This document shows positions 26,017-35,549 of a DNA stretch of 64,000 nt, one piece after another. Below the pieces are notes generated by a model. That model made no database searches. It saw nothing but the letters and a program-made list of their open reading frames with translations, and was not told the origin of the DNA. Both the position numbers and the translations under genes were made by a program. Position 1 is the first letter of the stretch. Every line of letters starts with the position of its first letter. This stretch comes from PLA3 sp964592235 (GTDB lineage Bacteria > Planctomycetota > Phycisphaerae > UBA1845 > UTPLA1): assembly GCA_964592235.1 (NCBI GenBank), contig CAZQCF010000008.1:62001-126000 (forward strand), in the 5' to 3' direction.

Positions 26017-26712
26017 CTATCGGCGCTTGCGGCGTCGCAGCATCGCCAATCCAATCGTCAACAATGATGCAGTCGCCGGTTCGGGGATATCCTGAATCGT
26101 GGCCACGAAATTGGCAACGCCGAAGTTCGGATCCGCACCGAATGAGAACAGACTCCAGTTCGAGCCGTTATAGAAAGACGCGTTGTTCGTGTAGAAGCCC
26201 ACGATCTGGCCGAACGAAGAACTGCACTGAAAGCCGAACAGGCCGCCGTAGTCGAAGTTCGAAACACTGACGCTCCAACCCACGTTGTTGAAACCGCCGG
26301 ACGTCACCACGTTTGGCAGCGGGATCGAAAGCGTGAAGAACTCCGGGCCGAATTCATCAGTCGAAGGAAGCGGAACTTCGGGGATCGTCACCGAGTACAG
26401 CTCCGTCCCTGGTCCGAAGACCAAGCCACTGGGATCGCCATCGTTGAACGTGATCGTGATATCCGTCTTGCCGGGAAAAATGCTGCCGTATACAGCCAGC
26501 CCCAAGTCGAGCTGGGTCAGCGTATACGTCTCGGGGCCGAACCCCGACAACCAGCCGCTGTCGCCATAGCGCACCCCCGCCTGCGTGGATGACGAAAACG
26601 GAACAAAATAGCCGTTGTCGAACGTGTTGCTGAAGACGATTCCGGCTTGTGCCGAATGCGACGCGGCCATGGCGATTACAAACACCGTCGAGACGACCAG
26701 GTTTCTTTTCAT
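26017..26712 (-). CDS. PEP-CTERM exported protein
   Basis: The protein has 231 residues from ATG 26712, starting MKRNLVVSTVFVIAMAASHSAQA, a clear Sec signal peptide. The body is strand-rich with many Asn, Ser and Gly and matches no enzyme family. The C-terminus 'IPEPATASLLTIGLAMLRRRKRR' has the three parts of a PEP-CTERM sorting signal: Pro-Glu-Pro, a hydrophobic helix and a basic cluster. Such proteins are processed by an exosortase and usually associate with the extracellular polysaccharide. A 7-bp inverted repeat (26784-26790/26806-26812) lies upstream. It follows the sugar dehydratase gene on the same strand after 136 bases. Confidence 0.9.
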   Translation of the reverse strand: MKRNLVVSTVFVIAMAASHSAQAGIVFSNTFDNGYFVPFSSSTQAGVRYGDSGWLSGFGPETYTLTQLDLGLAVYGSIFPGKTDITITFNDGDPSGLVFGPGTELYSVTIPEVPLPSTDEFGPEFFTLSIPLPNVVTSGGFNNVGWSVSVSNFDYGGLFGFQCSSSFGQIVGFYTNNASFYNGSNWSLFSFGADPNFGVANFVATIQDIPEPATASLLTIGLAMLRRRKRR

Positions 26713-26848
26713 TTCCTGCTCCGATCCCGCTGAAAACACAAGGCCCCCTGCCCATGCAAAGAGCATCTTCTTCGCACCACCATCTTGACGGATGCGATTC
26801 AGAAACGTCAAGCAGAATGAAACGGAGTTCCGATATCCGCGGAAAACC

Positions 26849-28897
26849 TCAACCAGCCGCACGGGGAAGATGCCGCTCGCTGACCGACAGTGCGTCGGAG
26901 GATGGACGTGACACGGGCGAAGCACTGGCCATGCCAGCCTCGGGCCCGGGTTGATATTCGACGACAATTTCCGCGAGTTGGCGGCGGAGTTGCTCGTGCG
27001 TCAGATCGTCGGCAGAGCGAATGAGGTCTTCCAGTAAGCGGCAGACGCGGGGCCAATCCTCGCGGCGATTGCGCCAGACGTAAATCTTCTCGTGCCGCGT
27101 CTTGGACATGTCTTCGCCCTGGACGCTTAGCTCTTCATAGAGCTTCTCGCCTGGGCGCACGCCTGAAAAGACAATCTCGATGTCCTCGCCCGGGCGCAGG
27201 CCGCTCAAGGTGATCATTTCTCGCGCGAGATCGACGATCTTCACCGGCTCGCCCATGTCCAGCACGAAAATGTCGCCATCGTTGCCCATGACGCCGGCTT
27301 GAAGCACGAGCTGCGTCGCCTCGGGGATGGTCATGAAGTATCGCGTCATGGCCGGATCGGTGACGGTGACCGGCCCCCCCGCAGCAATCTGCTTCTGGAA
27401 AATCGGCACCACGCTGCCGCTCGAACCAAGTACGTTTCCGAAGCGAACGGTGATGAACTGCGTGCTCGCCGGGCGGCTCCCCCCCGCGGTCGCGAGCTGC
27501 TGAATGTACATCTCCGCGACGCGCTTCGTGCAACCCATGACGCTCGTCGGATTCACTGCTTTGTCGGTCGAGATCATCACGAACCGCTGGACCTTATGAT
27601 GCAGCGCCGCGTCGGCGACGGTCCGCGTACCGAGCACGTTGTTCTTGATCGCTTCGCCGACGTTGATCTCCATCAGCGGCACGTGCTTGTGGGCCGCAGC
27701 GTGGAAGACGACCGCCGGACGCTCCGCGGCGAACACCCCCTCGACCCGCCGCGCATCGCAGATGTCTGCGACATAGCACACGCGCGGCACGTTGGGCGCG
27801 ATGGCCTGCAACTCGCGGTCGATCTCAAACAGGTTGTTCTCCGCCTGCTCCACGAGAATCAGCCGCGCCGGACCGAATCGCAGCAACTGGCGGCACAGCT
27901 CCGAGCCGATCGAACCGCCCGCCCCGGTCACGAGGACTCGCTGGCCGCGCAGCGATTCGCGAATCTGCGCCTCGTCCAATTCAACCTGCTCGCGCCCGAG
28001 GAGGTCCTTGATATCCACGTCGCGGATTTGAGAAAACGTGACGCGGCCCTCGATGACCTGCTCCATGCCGGGGATCGTGCGGAACCGCACGTTCAACCCC
28101 TGAAGCGCTTCGACGATCTGGCGAAGTCGCTTTTGTGGCGCGCCCGGAATCGCCAGCAGGATTTCCTCAACCTGCTCCTGCTTACATACATCGCGCACCC
28201 GATCGATGGACCCCAGCACCGGCACGCCGTGAATCTGTGTTCCGTGCTTCGAAAGGTCATCATCAAGAAACCCCGCCACGCGATATCGCTCAACAGGCAT
28301 TCGGAGTATCTCGCGCAGCAGCGCCTCACCCGTGTCCCCCGCGCCGACGATCAGGCAGCGCCGAAAGCCGGCGCTCGCCACCGGACGGATTTCCTCGTGA
28401 TACAGCCGCACGGCCAACCGGGCCCCGCAAATGGCGGCGATGGTCGTACCCCAGTCCAGAATGAACATGGAGGGCGGGAACTGGGTCGGCACGAGCTTCC
28501 CATCAGGGCTGATGACCTGATCCAGAAACATGCTGCTGCCGAACTTCTGGAGGTGAATGTTCTCCGCCAGGTAAAAAACCACGACGAACCCGAAGGTGCT
28601 GATGTTGGTCGCCTTCACGACTGCCAGCATGTCGCGCATGCCGACGTATCGCCACGAACCGCGAAACAGCTTCAGCCAGCCGAAGACGGCCATCTTGATG
28701 ATCACAACGATGGGCAGCAGCGGAAGATAAAAGGGATAAAACCACAGGTAGAGATTCTTGAAGTTGAAATACAACCCAAAGGCACAAAACAGCGCAGCGG
28801 CGAACAACCCAAAGTGCAACCCGGCCGAGATGACACCGCGGTAGCGCGACATCAGACGGCGAACGATAGTCTGACCCGGTTTCACTCGAGACGTCAT
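26849..28897 (-). CDS. CapD/FlaA1-type membrane UDP-sugar dehydratase
   Basis: The protein has 682 residues from ATG 28897. Four membrane helices lie in about 20-150, followed by a CoA-binding-like Rossmann domain ('CLIVGAGDTGEALLREIL') and a C-terminal short-chain dehydrogenase domain starting 'VLVTGAGGSIGSELC' (about 320). The active-site stretch 'STDKAVNPTSVMGCTKR' has Met in place of the classical Tyr, as in WbpM/FlaA1 4,6-dehydratases. It should convert UDP-GlcNAc to a 4-keto-6-deoxy sugar for polysaccharide synthesis. The last 40 residues are variable. A longer start at 28939 is possible. Confidence 0.93.
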   Translation of the reverse strand: MTSRVKPGQTIVRRLMSRYRGVISAGLHFGLFAAALFCAFGLYFNFKNLYLWFYPFYLPLLPIVVIIKMAVFGWLKLFRGSWRYVGMRDMLAVVKATNISTFGFVVVFYLAENIHLQKFGSSMFLDQVISPDGKLVPTQFPPSMFILDWGTTIAAICGARLAVRLYHEEIRPVASAGFRRCLIVGAGDTGEALLREILRMPVERYRVAGFLDDDLSKHGTQIHGVPVLGSIDRVRDVCKQEQVEEILLAIPGAPQKRLRQIVEALQGLNVRFRTIPGMEQVIEGRVTFSQIRDVDIKDLLGREQVELDEAQIRESLRGQRVLVTGAGGSIGSELCRQLLRFGPARLILVEQAENNLFEIDRELQAIAPNVPRVCYVADICDARRVEGVFAAERPAVVFHAAAHKHVPLMEINVGEAIKNNVLGTRTVADAALHHKVQRFVMISTDKAVNPTSVMGCTKRVAEMYIQQLATAGGSRPASTQFITVRFGNVLGSSGSVVPIFQKQIAAGGPVTVTDPAMTRYFMTIPEATQLVLQAGVMGNDGDIFVLDMGEPVKIVDLAREMITLSGLRPGEDIEIVFSGVRPGEKLYEELSVQGEDMSKTRHEKIYVWRNRREDWPRVCRLLEDLIRSADDLTHEQLRRQLAEIVVEYQPGPEAGMASASPVSRPSSDALSVSERHLPRAAG

Positions 28898-29086
28898 TTC
28901 GTCCTGTTCATCCCACGAAGACCCCGCGCCACCGCGCAAGTGTTCGCAATGCGTTTTCGACGCATATGCTACCTTATTTCTCGGCCCAGCGAGAACACCG
29001 AATGAGTACTACGATGGTACGAGCCGGCACTTCCGATAAGCGGGAGTTTTCAATGACGGGAGGAGGTGCGAAGAGGAGCTCGACGG

Positions 29087-30262
29087 TTAATTCCCCGGAA
29101 GGATGGCCGACGAGGCCGTTTCCGGCGATGGCATACTCGAAGGAAGTGATGGCGAGGCCCCCGTCGATCCGCTCGCGCCGGCTTCAACCAGCGCCTTTCG
29201 ATAACGGTCGGCTGCTTCGGCAAGCTCAGGATCGCCGGTGTCCTTCATGACATCCGCGGCAGACAACGCTGTGCTCATATCGCCGTACAAGAACGCCGTG
29301 TAAGAAAGGATGACGGCCGTCGTGCCGCGGTCGTTTGTCGCGGAGCAAAACGTACTGGCGGAATCGAACAGTTCTCGAATTATTCCCTGATTCTTGAAGA
29401 TTCGGTCGCGCTCGATTTTCAGGTCGTCAGCTTTGTGAACGCGGAGGATTCCGTCCCGCATGCTGGAGTAGGCGCGGGAGTAGTCCCTGTTCAGGAAAGA
29501 CACGATTCCAACCGCGAAATAGGGCTTCGCCTTCGCGCGCGCGGCATCGCGATACAACTCAAAGTAGCTTCTCGCCGTAATCAGGACGTTGTTGGATCTT
29601 GTCGAATCCAAGGGGTCGTAAAGACGCGCATAACTCATTCCGGTCTCGTATGCATCCTCGGCCCGCTTCTTGACACGAGCTTCGAGAAAATCCTGATAGG
29701 TCTGGCGCTCGACCCGCACAAGCGTACCGTCGTCCGCTTCTCGAAATCCTTCTCGGTGAAGGTAGAGATCAGACGCCGACACGGGTGACATTCCCGGTGG
29801 GCTTGGTGACGCCAGCACAGGGGTGTCAACGCTCACTTCCGGTTCCGCCATTCGCTCATTCACATCGCCGATGCGCGGGCCGCGCTGCACGACTTCCCGT
29901 CGCTCGGACGCAAATCCCCGACTCTCAAACATCTGTGCGCCCATTCTCGAACGGGGCAGAATAAGGCTATGCTGGTCCAGAAGCTGCCGCATGGGGCTTG
30001 GTCGATAGAAACCCCGATATCGGTCCGATGCCCGACGGGACAACCCATTAAACTCTCTTAGGACATCCACACGGGTTCTCATTCCAACGTAGCCGCCGCC
30101 ACGGCCCGCGCCAGGCAGATAGGTGGGCCTGACTAAACCCCCGTTTTCAGTTGAAATTTTCTTGCCCTTGGATGCGTTTTGCTGGGCCAGAGCGGGATTG
30201 GGGATTCCACAGAGCAGGGCGATCGCGATCACCATCAGGGACATGCGCGACATGGGTTGCAT
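29087..30262 (-). CDS. Secreted protein of unknown function
   Basis: The protein has about 391 residues. An N-terminal signal peptide (MSLMVIAIALLCGIPNPALAQ) predicts export with cleavage after ALA. The mature N-terminus is basic and Gly/Arg-rich; the part from about residue 190 is helical and contains paired-helix stretches ('ARSYFELYRDAARAKAKPYF', 'GIVSFLNRDYSRAYSSMRDG') that resemble TPR units. The end is Ser/Pro-rich. No known family is recognised. A well-formed promoter is found just upstream. The start may be 30262, 30253 or 30244; none has a good Shine-Dalgarno. Confidence 0.75.
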   Translation of the reverse strand: MQPMSRMSLMVIAIALLCGIPNPALAQQNASKGKKISTENGGLVRPTYLPGAGRGGGYVGMRTRVDVLREFNGLSRRASDRYRGFYRPSPMRQLLDQHSLILPRSRMGAQMFESRGFASERREVVQRGPRIGDVNERMAEPEVSVDTPVLASPSPPGMSPVSASDLYLHREGFREADDGTLVRVERQTYQDFLEARVKKRAEDAYETGMSYARLYDPLDSTRSNNVLITARSYFELYRDAARAKAKPYFAVGIVSFLNRDYSRAYSSMRDGILRVHKADDLKIERDRIFKNQGIIRELFDSASTFCSATNDRGTTAVILSYTAFLYGDMSTALSAADVMKDTGDPELAEAADRYRKALVEAGASGSTGASPSLPSSMPSPETASSAILPGN

Positions 30263-30288
30263 CCAACAGACTTGAGGAAACATACGTT

Positions 30289-30317
30289 ATGATATCGGCT
30301 GGCAGGTCGCCGGTCAA
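30289..30317 (-). promoter_or_regulatory. Sigma-70 promoter of the secreted-protein gene
   Basis: On the minus strand TTGACC (30317-30312) and TATCAT (30294-30289) have an ideal 17-base spacer. Transcription would begin near 30282, about 20 bases before the start codon. The divergent sensor kinase gene begins 85 bases to the right. Confidence 0.6.
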
Positions 30318-30401
30318 TCGCGCAGATTGTGCGGGACACACCTAACCCGCTCATGCATAATACGATACGTCCAGCGCAAGGTTCGCAAAGCCGCAGGGTC
30401 T

Positions 30402-31988
30402 ATGTCCCGGATTTCCGTCCTCACCGTATCCTTGGCCTCCAAGTGCCGCATGCTCTTCGGCTTGGCCGTGCTATTGATTATTGCATCGGCCCTTCTCGTC
30501 CCGTGGCTTCGGATGCGGGACCTCGTACACGAAAAGAACCTGACGCTGGCACGACAGGCGGCGAGGCTTGCCCTGGCAAGGTTCGAGCCGGGGAGCGGCA
30601 ACTGGGAGTACAAGCAGCGCCTGCTCAAGACCTGGTGGCCTGCCGGCAGCGTCAAACACGGCATTCGATGCCCTGTTCCGAGGCTGGTGCCGCTTGCCGA
30701 TCCAGCTGACCCACAGCCGCCGCCCGGATGCGACCCGGACGTTGCAGCCGCCATCCGCGCCCTGGCGTCCGACCGCTCGCTGAATGAAGTACAACTCCCC
30801 ATCGAAACGATCAGCGGCAATCTTCTGTACCGCGTCGTGCTTCCGGTGCGCGCCGTGGGCAGCCGGTACCCCGCAGGAACACTCGTTGGCATCATTGATG
30901 CCGAGTATCCGGCAGGAAATGCGCGGGTGGATTTGTGGATCAATCTCGGGCTGATCCTGATGGCGGGCGCGCTGGCGGGCATGCTGGCCGTGCTGGTGTT
31001 TTACCTGATCGTGCAAAAACTGATTCTGTCCCCGGTTCGGCAGCTCACGCGCGTCGCCGACGGTGTGTCGCAGGGCGATCACAGCATCCGCAGCGCCATC
31101 GCGACGGGCGATGAATTCGAAGAACTCGCCCGCGCGTTCAACGGCATGCTCGGCCATCTTCAGTCTTCCGAAAACGAACTCAAGACCATCAATCGCAGCC
31201 TCGATACGAGGCTCGGTGAAGTCGCCGAGCGCAACGTCGCCTTGTTCGAAGCGAACAAGATCAAGAGCCAGTTTCTCGCCAACGTCAGCCACGAATTGCG
31301 CACGCCGCTCACGTCGATCATCGGATTCGCGGAGCTGCTGCGCGAATCGGCCAGCACCGAGGGCGGCCGCACCTTGCGCTACGCCGAGAACATCATGTCC
31401 AGCGGGCGCATGCTGCTGGGGATCATCAACGACCTGCTGGACCTGGCCAAGATCGAGGCGGGCAAGCTGGAGCTGCACCTCGCAACGATCGACCTCGCCG
31501 AACTGGGCAACAACCTGATCGATTTCATGCGACCGCTGGCCGACAAGAAGAATCTCAAACTGGGCGGGCGGTTTGACGCCGACTTGCCGACGATCACGTC
31601 CGACGCCGGGCGGCTGCAGCAGATTCTATACAATTTACTATCAAACGCAGTGAAATTCACGCCGGACCACAAGTCGATTGAGCTGGAGATCGCTCGCGAC
31701 GGCGACGCCCGCGTGCGACTAAGCATTCACGATCAGGGGATCGGCATTCCCGAGGCCGAGTTGCCGCGCGTGTTCGAGAAGTTCTGGCAGATCGATGACT
31801 CCATGACGCGCGAACACAGCGGCACGGGGCTTGGGCTGGCCATCAGCCGCGAACTGGCCCACATCCTCGGGGGAGACATTTGCGTCGTCAGCAAAGAGGG
31901 CGAAGGATCGACGTTCACCGTGACCCTGCCCGTCACGCCCCCGGAGGAAATTGTCACGACGCGCCTCCACGCCGTGCCGCTGACGTAA
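30402..31988 (+). CDS. Membrane sensor histidine kinase (HAMP-HisKA-HATPase)
   Basis: The protein has 528 residues from ATG 30402. A first membrane helix lies at about 15-35 and a second near 181-205, enclosing a periplasmic sensor of about 145 residues with no recognised fold but with two Cys ('HGIRCPVPRLVP', 'PPPGCDPDVAA'). A HAMP linker follows (about 205-258), then a short coiled coil, the H-box 'FLANVSHELRTPL' (about 290), N-box 'QQILYNLLSNAVKFTP', G1 'DQGIGIPEAELPRVFEKFW' and G2 'GTGLGLAIS'. It should autophosphorylate on His in response to an envelope signal. No response regulator is adjacent. Confidence 0.92.
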   Translation: MSRISVLTVSLASKCRMLFGLAVLLIIASALLVPWLRMRDLVHEKNLTLARQAARLALARFEPGSGNWEYKQRLLKTWWPAGSVKHGIRCPVPRLVPLADPADPQPPPGCDPDVAAAIRALASDRSLNEVQLPIETISGNLLYRVVLPVRAVGSRYPAGTLVGIIDAEYPAGNARVDLWINLGLILMAGALAGMLAVLVFYLIVQKLILSPVRQLTRVADGVSQGDHSIRSAIATGDEFEELARAFNGMLGHLQSSENELKTINRSLDTRLGEVAERNVALFEANKIKSQFLANVSHELRTPLTSIIGFAELLRESASTEGGRTLRYAENIMSSGRMLLGIINDLLDLAKIEAGKLELHLATIDLAELGNNLIDFMRPLADKKNLKLGGRFDADLPTITSDAGRLQQILYNLLSNAVKFTPDHKSIELEIARDGDARVRLSIHDQGIGIPEAELPRVFEKFWQIDDSMTREHSGTGLGLAISRELAHILGGDICVVSKEGEGSTFTVTLPVTPPEEIVTTRLHAVPLT

Positions 31989-32052
31989 CGCGATGCGAGG
32001 ATCATCGGTCGGAAAATCGTCACCCGCGATGTAGGGGTGGCCAAGGCCTGCA

Positions 32053-32679
32053 CTACGGTTCGATCAGCATCACATCGCCGGTAGAACCTTCGCCGCGCAG
32101 GGATGGATCCCAGCGCGTGTTCAGTGTGTGCGCAACCCCGACCAGATCGCACAGCTTTCCCACGACGAAATCCACGACGTCTTGCACGGTCTGCGGCAGC
32201 ATGTAAAACCCCGGGCACGCCGGACAAACAATGCCGCCGGCGCGCGAAATGCGCAGCATGTTCTCCAGCTCAATCTGCGACGTCGGCATCTCCCGAGGAA
32301 CGAGAATCAATCGGCGCGACTCTTTCAAGTGCACCGCCGCAGCGCGCGAGATGAGATTCGCCCCCGTGCCGGCCGCCACGTCACCCAGCGTGTTGCTGCT
32401 GCACGGGCAGATGATCATGGCATCGGTGAGAAAGCTGCCGGACGCGATCCGCGCCCCGATGTCTCGATAGGAGTAACTGACGAACCGGTCGGCCAGCTCG
32501 CGCCCGACGAGCGTCTCCGGCGTCGCCTGCGCGATTCCCATTTCATCCGCAAATAGCTGGCGGCCGTGCGGCGAAACGACGAAGTGCACCTCGGCGCCGC
32601 CTCGCGCGAGGCACTCCATCAGCCGCCGGGCGTAGGGCGCCCCGCTTGCTCCGGTCACCGCGAGGACGATTCGTTTCAT
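32053..32679 (-). CDS. ubiX: Flavin prenyltransferase UbiX
   Basis: Makes the prenylated FMN cofactor that UbiD decarboxylases need. The protein has 208 residues from ATG 32679, starting MKRIVLAVTGASGAPYARRL, the typical FMN-binding N-terminus. 'CSSNTLGDVAAGTGANLISRAA' and 'RRLILVPREMP' are family motifs around the active site. It lies downstream of a 635-residue membrane protein and ubiE on the same strand, with ubiD further upstream; the presence of its client ubiD supports the assignment. Confidence 0.95.
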   Translation of the reverse strand: MKRIVLAVTGASGAPYARRLMECLARGGAEVHFVVSPHGRQLFADEMGIAQATPETLVGRELADRFVSYSYRDIGARIASGSFLTDAMIICPCSSNTLGDVAAGTGANLISRAAAVHLKESRRLILVPREMPTSQIELENMLRISRAGGIVCPACPGFYMLPQTVQDVVDFVVGKLCDLVGVAHTLNTRWDPSLRGEGSTGDVMLIEP

Positions 32680-32717
32680 ATGACTGGGTCCTTCGATGTC
32701 ATCCACATGTCGCTTTG

Positions 32718-34625
32718 TCAGCTCCCCGGCGCGTCCTCCGCACCCTCGGCCACGGACAACGTCGCCAAGCGCACCGCCGCCTCCTGCGCCCAGCAACTGT
32801 TCGGGTAGGTGCGCGACAGATCATCATAGCGCGTGCGCGCCTCGTCCGTAATGTTGTCTTCCTCCAGTACCTCGGCCAGACAAAACAACGCCTGGGCCGC
32901 CGACGGACGATTGGCCAGCTGCGAGACCAGCACGCGAAATCGATCAATTCGGCGACTGATGGCGGCTTCCTGCATGGTCAGCCGGATGCGTGCGAAATCC
33001 GCGGTGATCGATTCGGGAAAGTGCGCAATCAGCGCGCGGAGATTCGTCGCATACGCGCTGTCCGTTTCATCCATCCCAAGCAGGAGTTGCACCGGATGCA
33101 CCGAATGGTCCCCTCCCTCCGTCGTGGTCACGAACAATTCGCCGTACGGGCGCGGCGCGTCGCCCTGACATGCCTCGATCAGCTCGCGCAGCCGGCGCGC
33201 CTGCACGACCAGTGCCGGAACATCCAATCCCAGCCCGGCCGTCGGGTCGGTACGCTGAAACACAAAGTTCCGCGCATCAGGCGGCGGCATCCGCGGCTGC
33301 GTCGTGGCCCGGGCGAGATCGTAGCGCAGCAGCATCGCGCTCAACAAATTCAACGCTTCGGTGAGCTTCCCTTGCCGCGCCTGGAGAATCGCAAGCTTAT
33401 ACATCGCCATGGCGCCAAGGCTGCTTGACGGAAACTGCTGTCGGATGGTCTCCCAGGTTGCCAGCGACGCCAGACCGGGGCTGTCATTGCGGTACTCAAT
33501 GCGCTGGTTTCGATGGAGACTCGAGCGGACCAGGCGGTGATCCTGCACCTGACCCTTGAGAAAAAGCACGTTCGCCACGTAGCGCGACTGGGGAAACTCG
33601 CGAATGAAGCGGTCGCATGAGTCGATGGCGCGCAGGCGATCGGTCTCGGCGTCTACCAGCGCGCGTTCGACATATTGGTCGAACAGATGGCGCGACAATT
33701 CTGCGAAGGAAGTCTCCCTTGCTTCGCTCCAGCTTCGCGCCGCCTCGCGCTCGGCCATCATGCCGGCGTCGAGCTTGGCGAACATGGAATGCCCCGCCGG
33801 GCCGATGCTCTCTTCGAGCACGCGGTAGGACAGCTCATCGCGTCCGACCTGGGTGTGAAACAACAGCACGGGGATGGCAAAGAGCGCCGTGAGCAGCGGC
33901 GGGATGCCGCCGGGGCGATAGTTGATCAGCCGGGCAATGAGCAGCGCCACGGCGCAAATGACGCAGGAACTCAACAGCGCCAGCACCCACGGAGCATACA
34001 TAAGCGCCTGGTTCTGAAACGACCGGGGCGACGCCGCCGCAGGCTGCCACGATGCCGACACAAAGTAGATGGCGATCGGCACGAGACCGATCAGGGCTGA
34101 TGCATAGCGGAACGAAAACCGAAACGCCGGCAGCACCGAGAGAATGCAACCCAGCAACACCGTCAGCCCGAGCCAGGGCATCGCCGCAAGAAACATCACC
34201 ATCGCGCACAGCACAATCGCCGACGGAAGGCGGTACAGGATGGTCACAAGGATGGGGATCGACGTGAGCGAGGCGAACAACAACCCCATGATCACCGCGT
34301 GAATGGGCACATCGCGTACGTTGATCGGATGCGAGAGAAAATCGGCTAGCGTGATCTGATTCTGCCCCGCCGGCATGAACGAGCGGGCCATGAGCGCGGC
34401 GTATTGATCGTGTGTCCATGGCAATGGCACACCGGTGCGCAGCCAGAACGCAAAGCAGCACAACCCGGCAAAGAGCAACCAGAGCAGGATGAGCATGATG
34501 ACGGCGCGGCGGCGATACTTCGGCGCCGTGCGCGACCAGACGTCGACGATGGCAGCCGGGTCGTGCGCTGGCGGTGGGCTCGAGGCCGATTCGATCGGAG
34601 ATGGGCTTTCCGCCGCGGCTTCCAT
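32718..34625 (-). CDS. Polytopic membrane protein with C-terminal TPR-like region
   Basis: The protein has 635 residues from ATG 34625, directly after the ubiE stop, so the two genes are probably translated together. An Ala/Pro/Ser-rich cytoplasmic start precedes about seven hydrophobic helices (about 45-270). The rest is soluble and helical, with spaced motifs such as 'SRYVANVLFLKGQVQDH' and 'LGAMAMYKLAILQARQGKLTEALNLLSAML' that look like TPR/YfiO-type repeats. No family is recognised. Its position between ubiE and ubiX does not by itself imply a quinone role. Confidence 0.75.
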   Translation of the reverse strand: MEAAAESPSPIESASSPPPAHDPAAIVDVWSRTAPKYRRRAVIMLILLWLLFAGLCCFAFWLRTGVPLPWTHDQYAALMARSFMPAGQNQITLADFLSHPINVRDVPIHAVIMGLLFASLTSIPILVTILYRLPSAIVLCAMVMFLAAMPWLGLTVLLGCILSVLPAFRFSFRYASALIGLVPIAIYFVSASWQPAAASPRSFQNQALMYAPWVLALLSSCVICAVALLIARLINYRPGGIPPLLTALFAIPVLLFHTQVGRDELSYRVLEESIGPAGHSMFAKLDAGMMAEREAARSWSEARETSFAELSRHLFDQYVERALVDAETDRLRAIDSCDRFIREFPQSRYVANVLFLKGQVQDHRLVRSSLHRNQRIEYRNDSPGLASLATWETIRQQFPSSSLGAMAMYKLAILQARQGKLTEALNLLSAMLLRYDLARATTQPRMPPPDARNFVFQRTDPTAGLGLDVPALVVQARRLRELIEACQGDAPRPYGELFVTTTEGGDHSVHPVQLLLGMDETDSAYATNLRALIAHFPESITADFARIRLTMQEAAISRRIDRFRVLVSQLANRPSAAQALFCLAEVLEEDNITDEARTRYDDLSRTYPNSCWAQEAAVRLATLSVAEGAEDAPGS

Positions 34626-34626
34626 G

Positions 34627-35376
34627 TCAGGCCTTTCGAGCCAGATAGATCGTGACAATCCCCGCCGTTAACCGCCGCGCGATGCTCGATGCGAAGCCTG
34701 CCTCCGCCAGCGCACGTCGAAGCGCCGGCTCATCGAGAAACGTCTCGACGGATTGCGGCAGGTAGTCATACGCGCCGGTACGGTCGCCGCTGATCCACGT
34801 CGCCAGACGCGGGAGAATGTTGCGGAAATACAGGCGATACATCCCTGCGGCCAGTTGAAACGACGGAATGGAGAATTCCAGAATCACGGCGCGACCGCCG
34901 GGCCGCAGCACGCGATGAAACTCACTCAACCCGCGAGCGAGGCTCTGGAAATTGCGAATGCCAAACGCGCAGCTCACGACGTCAAACGATGCGTCGGCGA
35001 ACGGCAGTGCCATGCCATCAGCTCGACACCATTGCGCTCGCATGGCTGGCCGCGCCGCCGCGAGCGCCAGCATCTGCGCCGAAAAATCCGAACCGATCAC
35101 CTGCGACGGCCCTGCACTGGCAAACGCCCGCGTAAAATCGCCCGTGCCGCAGGCCACATCCAGCACGCGATCGGTCGACTGCACCGCCGCCATCGCCACG
35201 GCCCGTCGCCGCCACGACGCATCCCGCCCCAGCGACAACCAGCGGTTGACGCGCTCATAAGTCGGCGCGATCGCGTCGAACATCGCGCGCACACGAAGCG
35301 CCTTGTCAGGCTGGCGATGCGGGTCAGCCAGTCGGGACTTGTCCCACACGACGCTGTTTGTTGGTCCGGCCGCCAT
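34627..35376 (-). CDS. ubiE: Demethylmenaquinone/demethylubiquinone methyltransferase UbiE (MenG)
   Basis: SAM-dependent C-methyltransferase for the last step of menaquinone synthesis, 249 residues. Motif I is 'VLDVACGTGDFTRAF'; family signatures are 'YERVNRWLSLGRDASWRRRAV' and 'DVVSCAFGIRNFQSLARGLSEFHRVLRPGG'. The ubiD and ubiX genes nearby fit the futalosine-type menaquinone route, where related decarboxylases act before the methylation; this pathway choice is inference because no mqn genes are in the window. Confidence 0.95.
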   Translation of the reverse strand: MAAGPTNSVVWDKSRLADPHRQPDKALRVRAMFDAIAPTYERVNRWLSLGRDASWRRRAVAMAAVQSTDRVLDVACGTGDFTRAFASAGPSQVIGSDFSAQMLALAAARPAMRAQWCRADGMALPFADASFDVVSCAFGIRNFQSLARGLSEFHRVLRPGGRAVILEFSIPSFQLAAGMYRLYFRNILPRLATWISGDRTGAYDYLPQSVETFLDEPALRRALAEAGFASSIARRLTAGIVTIYLARKA

Positions 35377-35549
35377 AACCCACGTATTCTAGCGGCAATC
35401 ACACGCAAGGTAATCGACCGGCCACTAAGGAGAACCGCAGAGCGTTTCCTAGGTTGCGGAAAAATCAAAAAGTGTGGGACCGGCTAATAGCTGTTTCCAC
35501 ACAGGTGATTAGCCTGTGCCACACACCAGGAAGTCTTGCACGGTTCTGT

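Noticed and set aside
26784..26812. CTTGACG/CGTCAAG inverted repeat upstream of the PEP-CTERM gene
   Set aside because: Could be an operator, but seven base pairs with a 15-base spacer is easily chance and no regulator is nearby. A sigma-54 promoter was looked for here and the GG/GC spacing did not fit.
28949..28966. ATGCGT/ACGCAT inverted repeat upstream of the CapD-type gene
   Set aside because: Short and without a recognisable promoter context; likely chance.
27299..29005. 568-codon open frame on the plus strand
   Set aside because: Antisense to the CapD/FlaA1-type gene; composition typical of a shadow frame.
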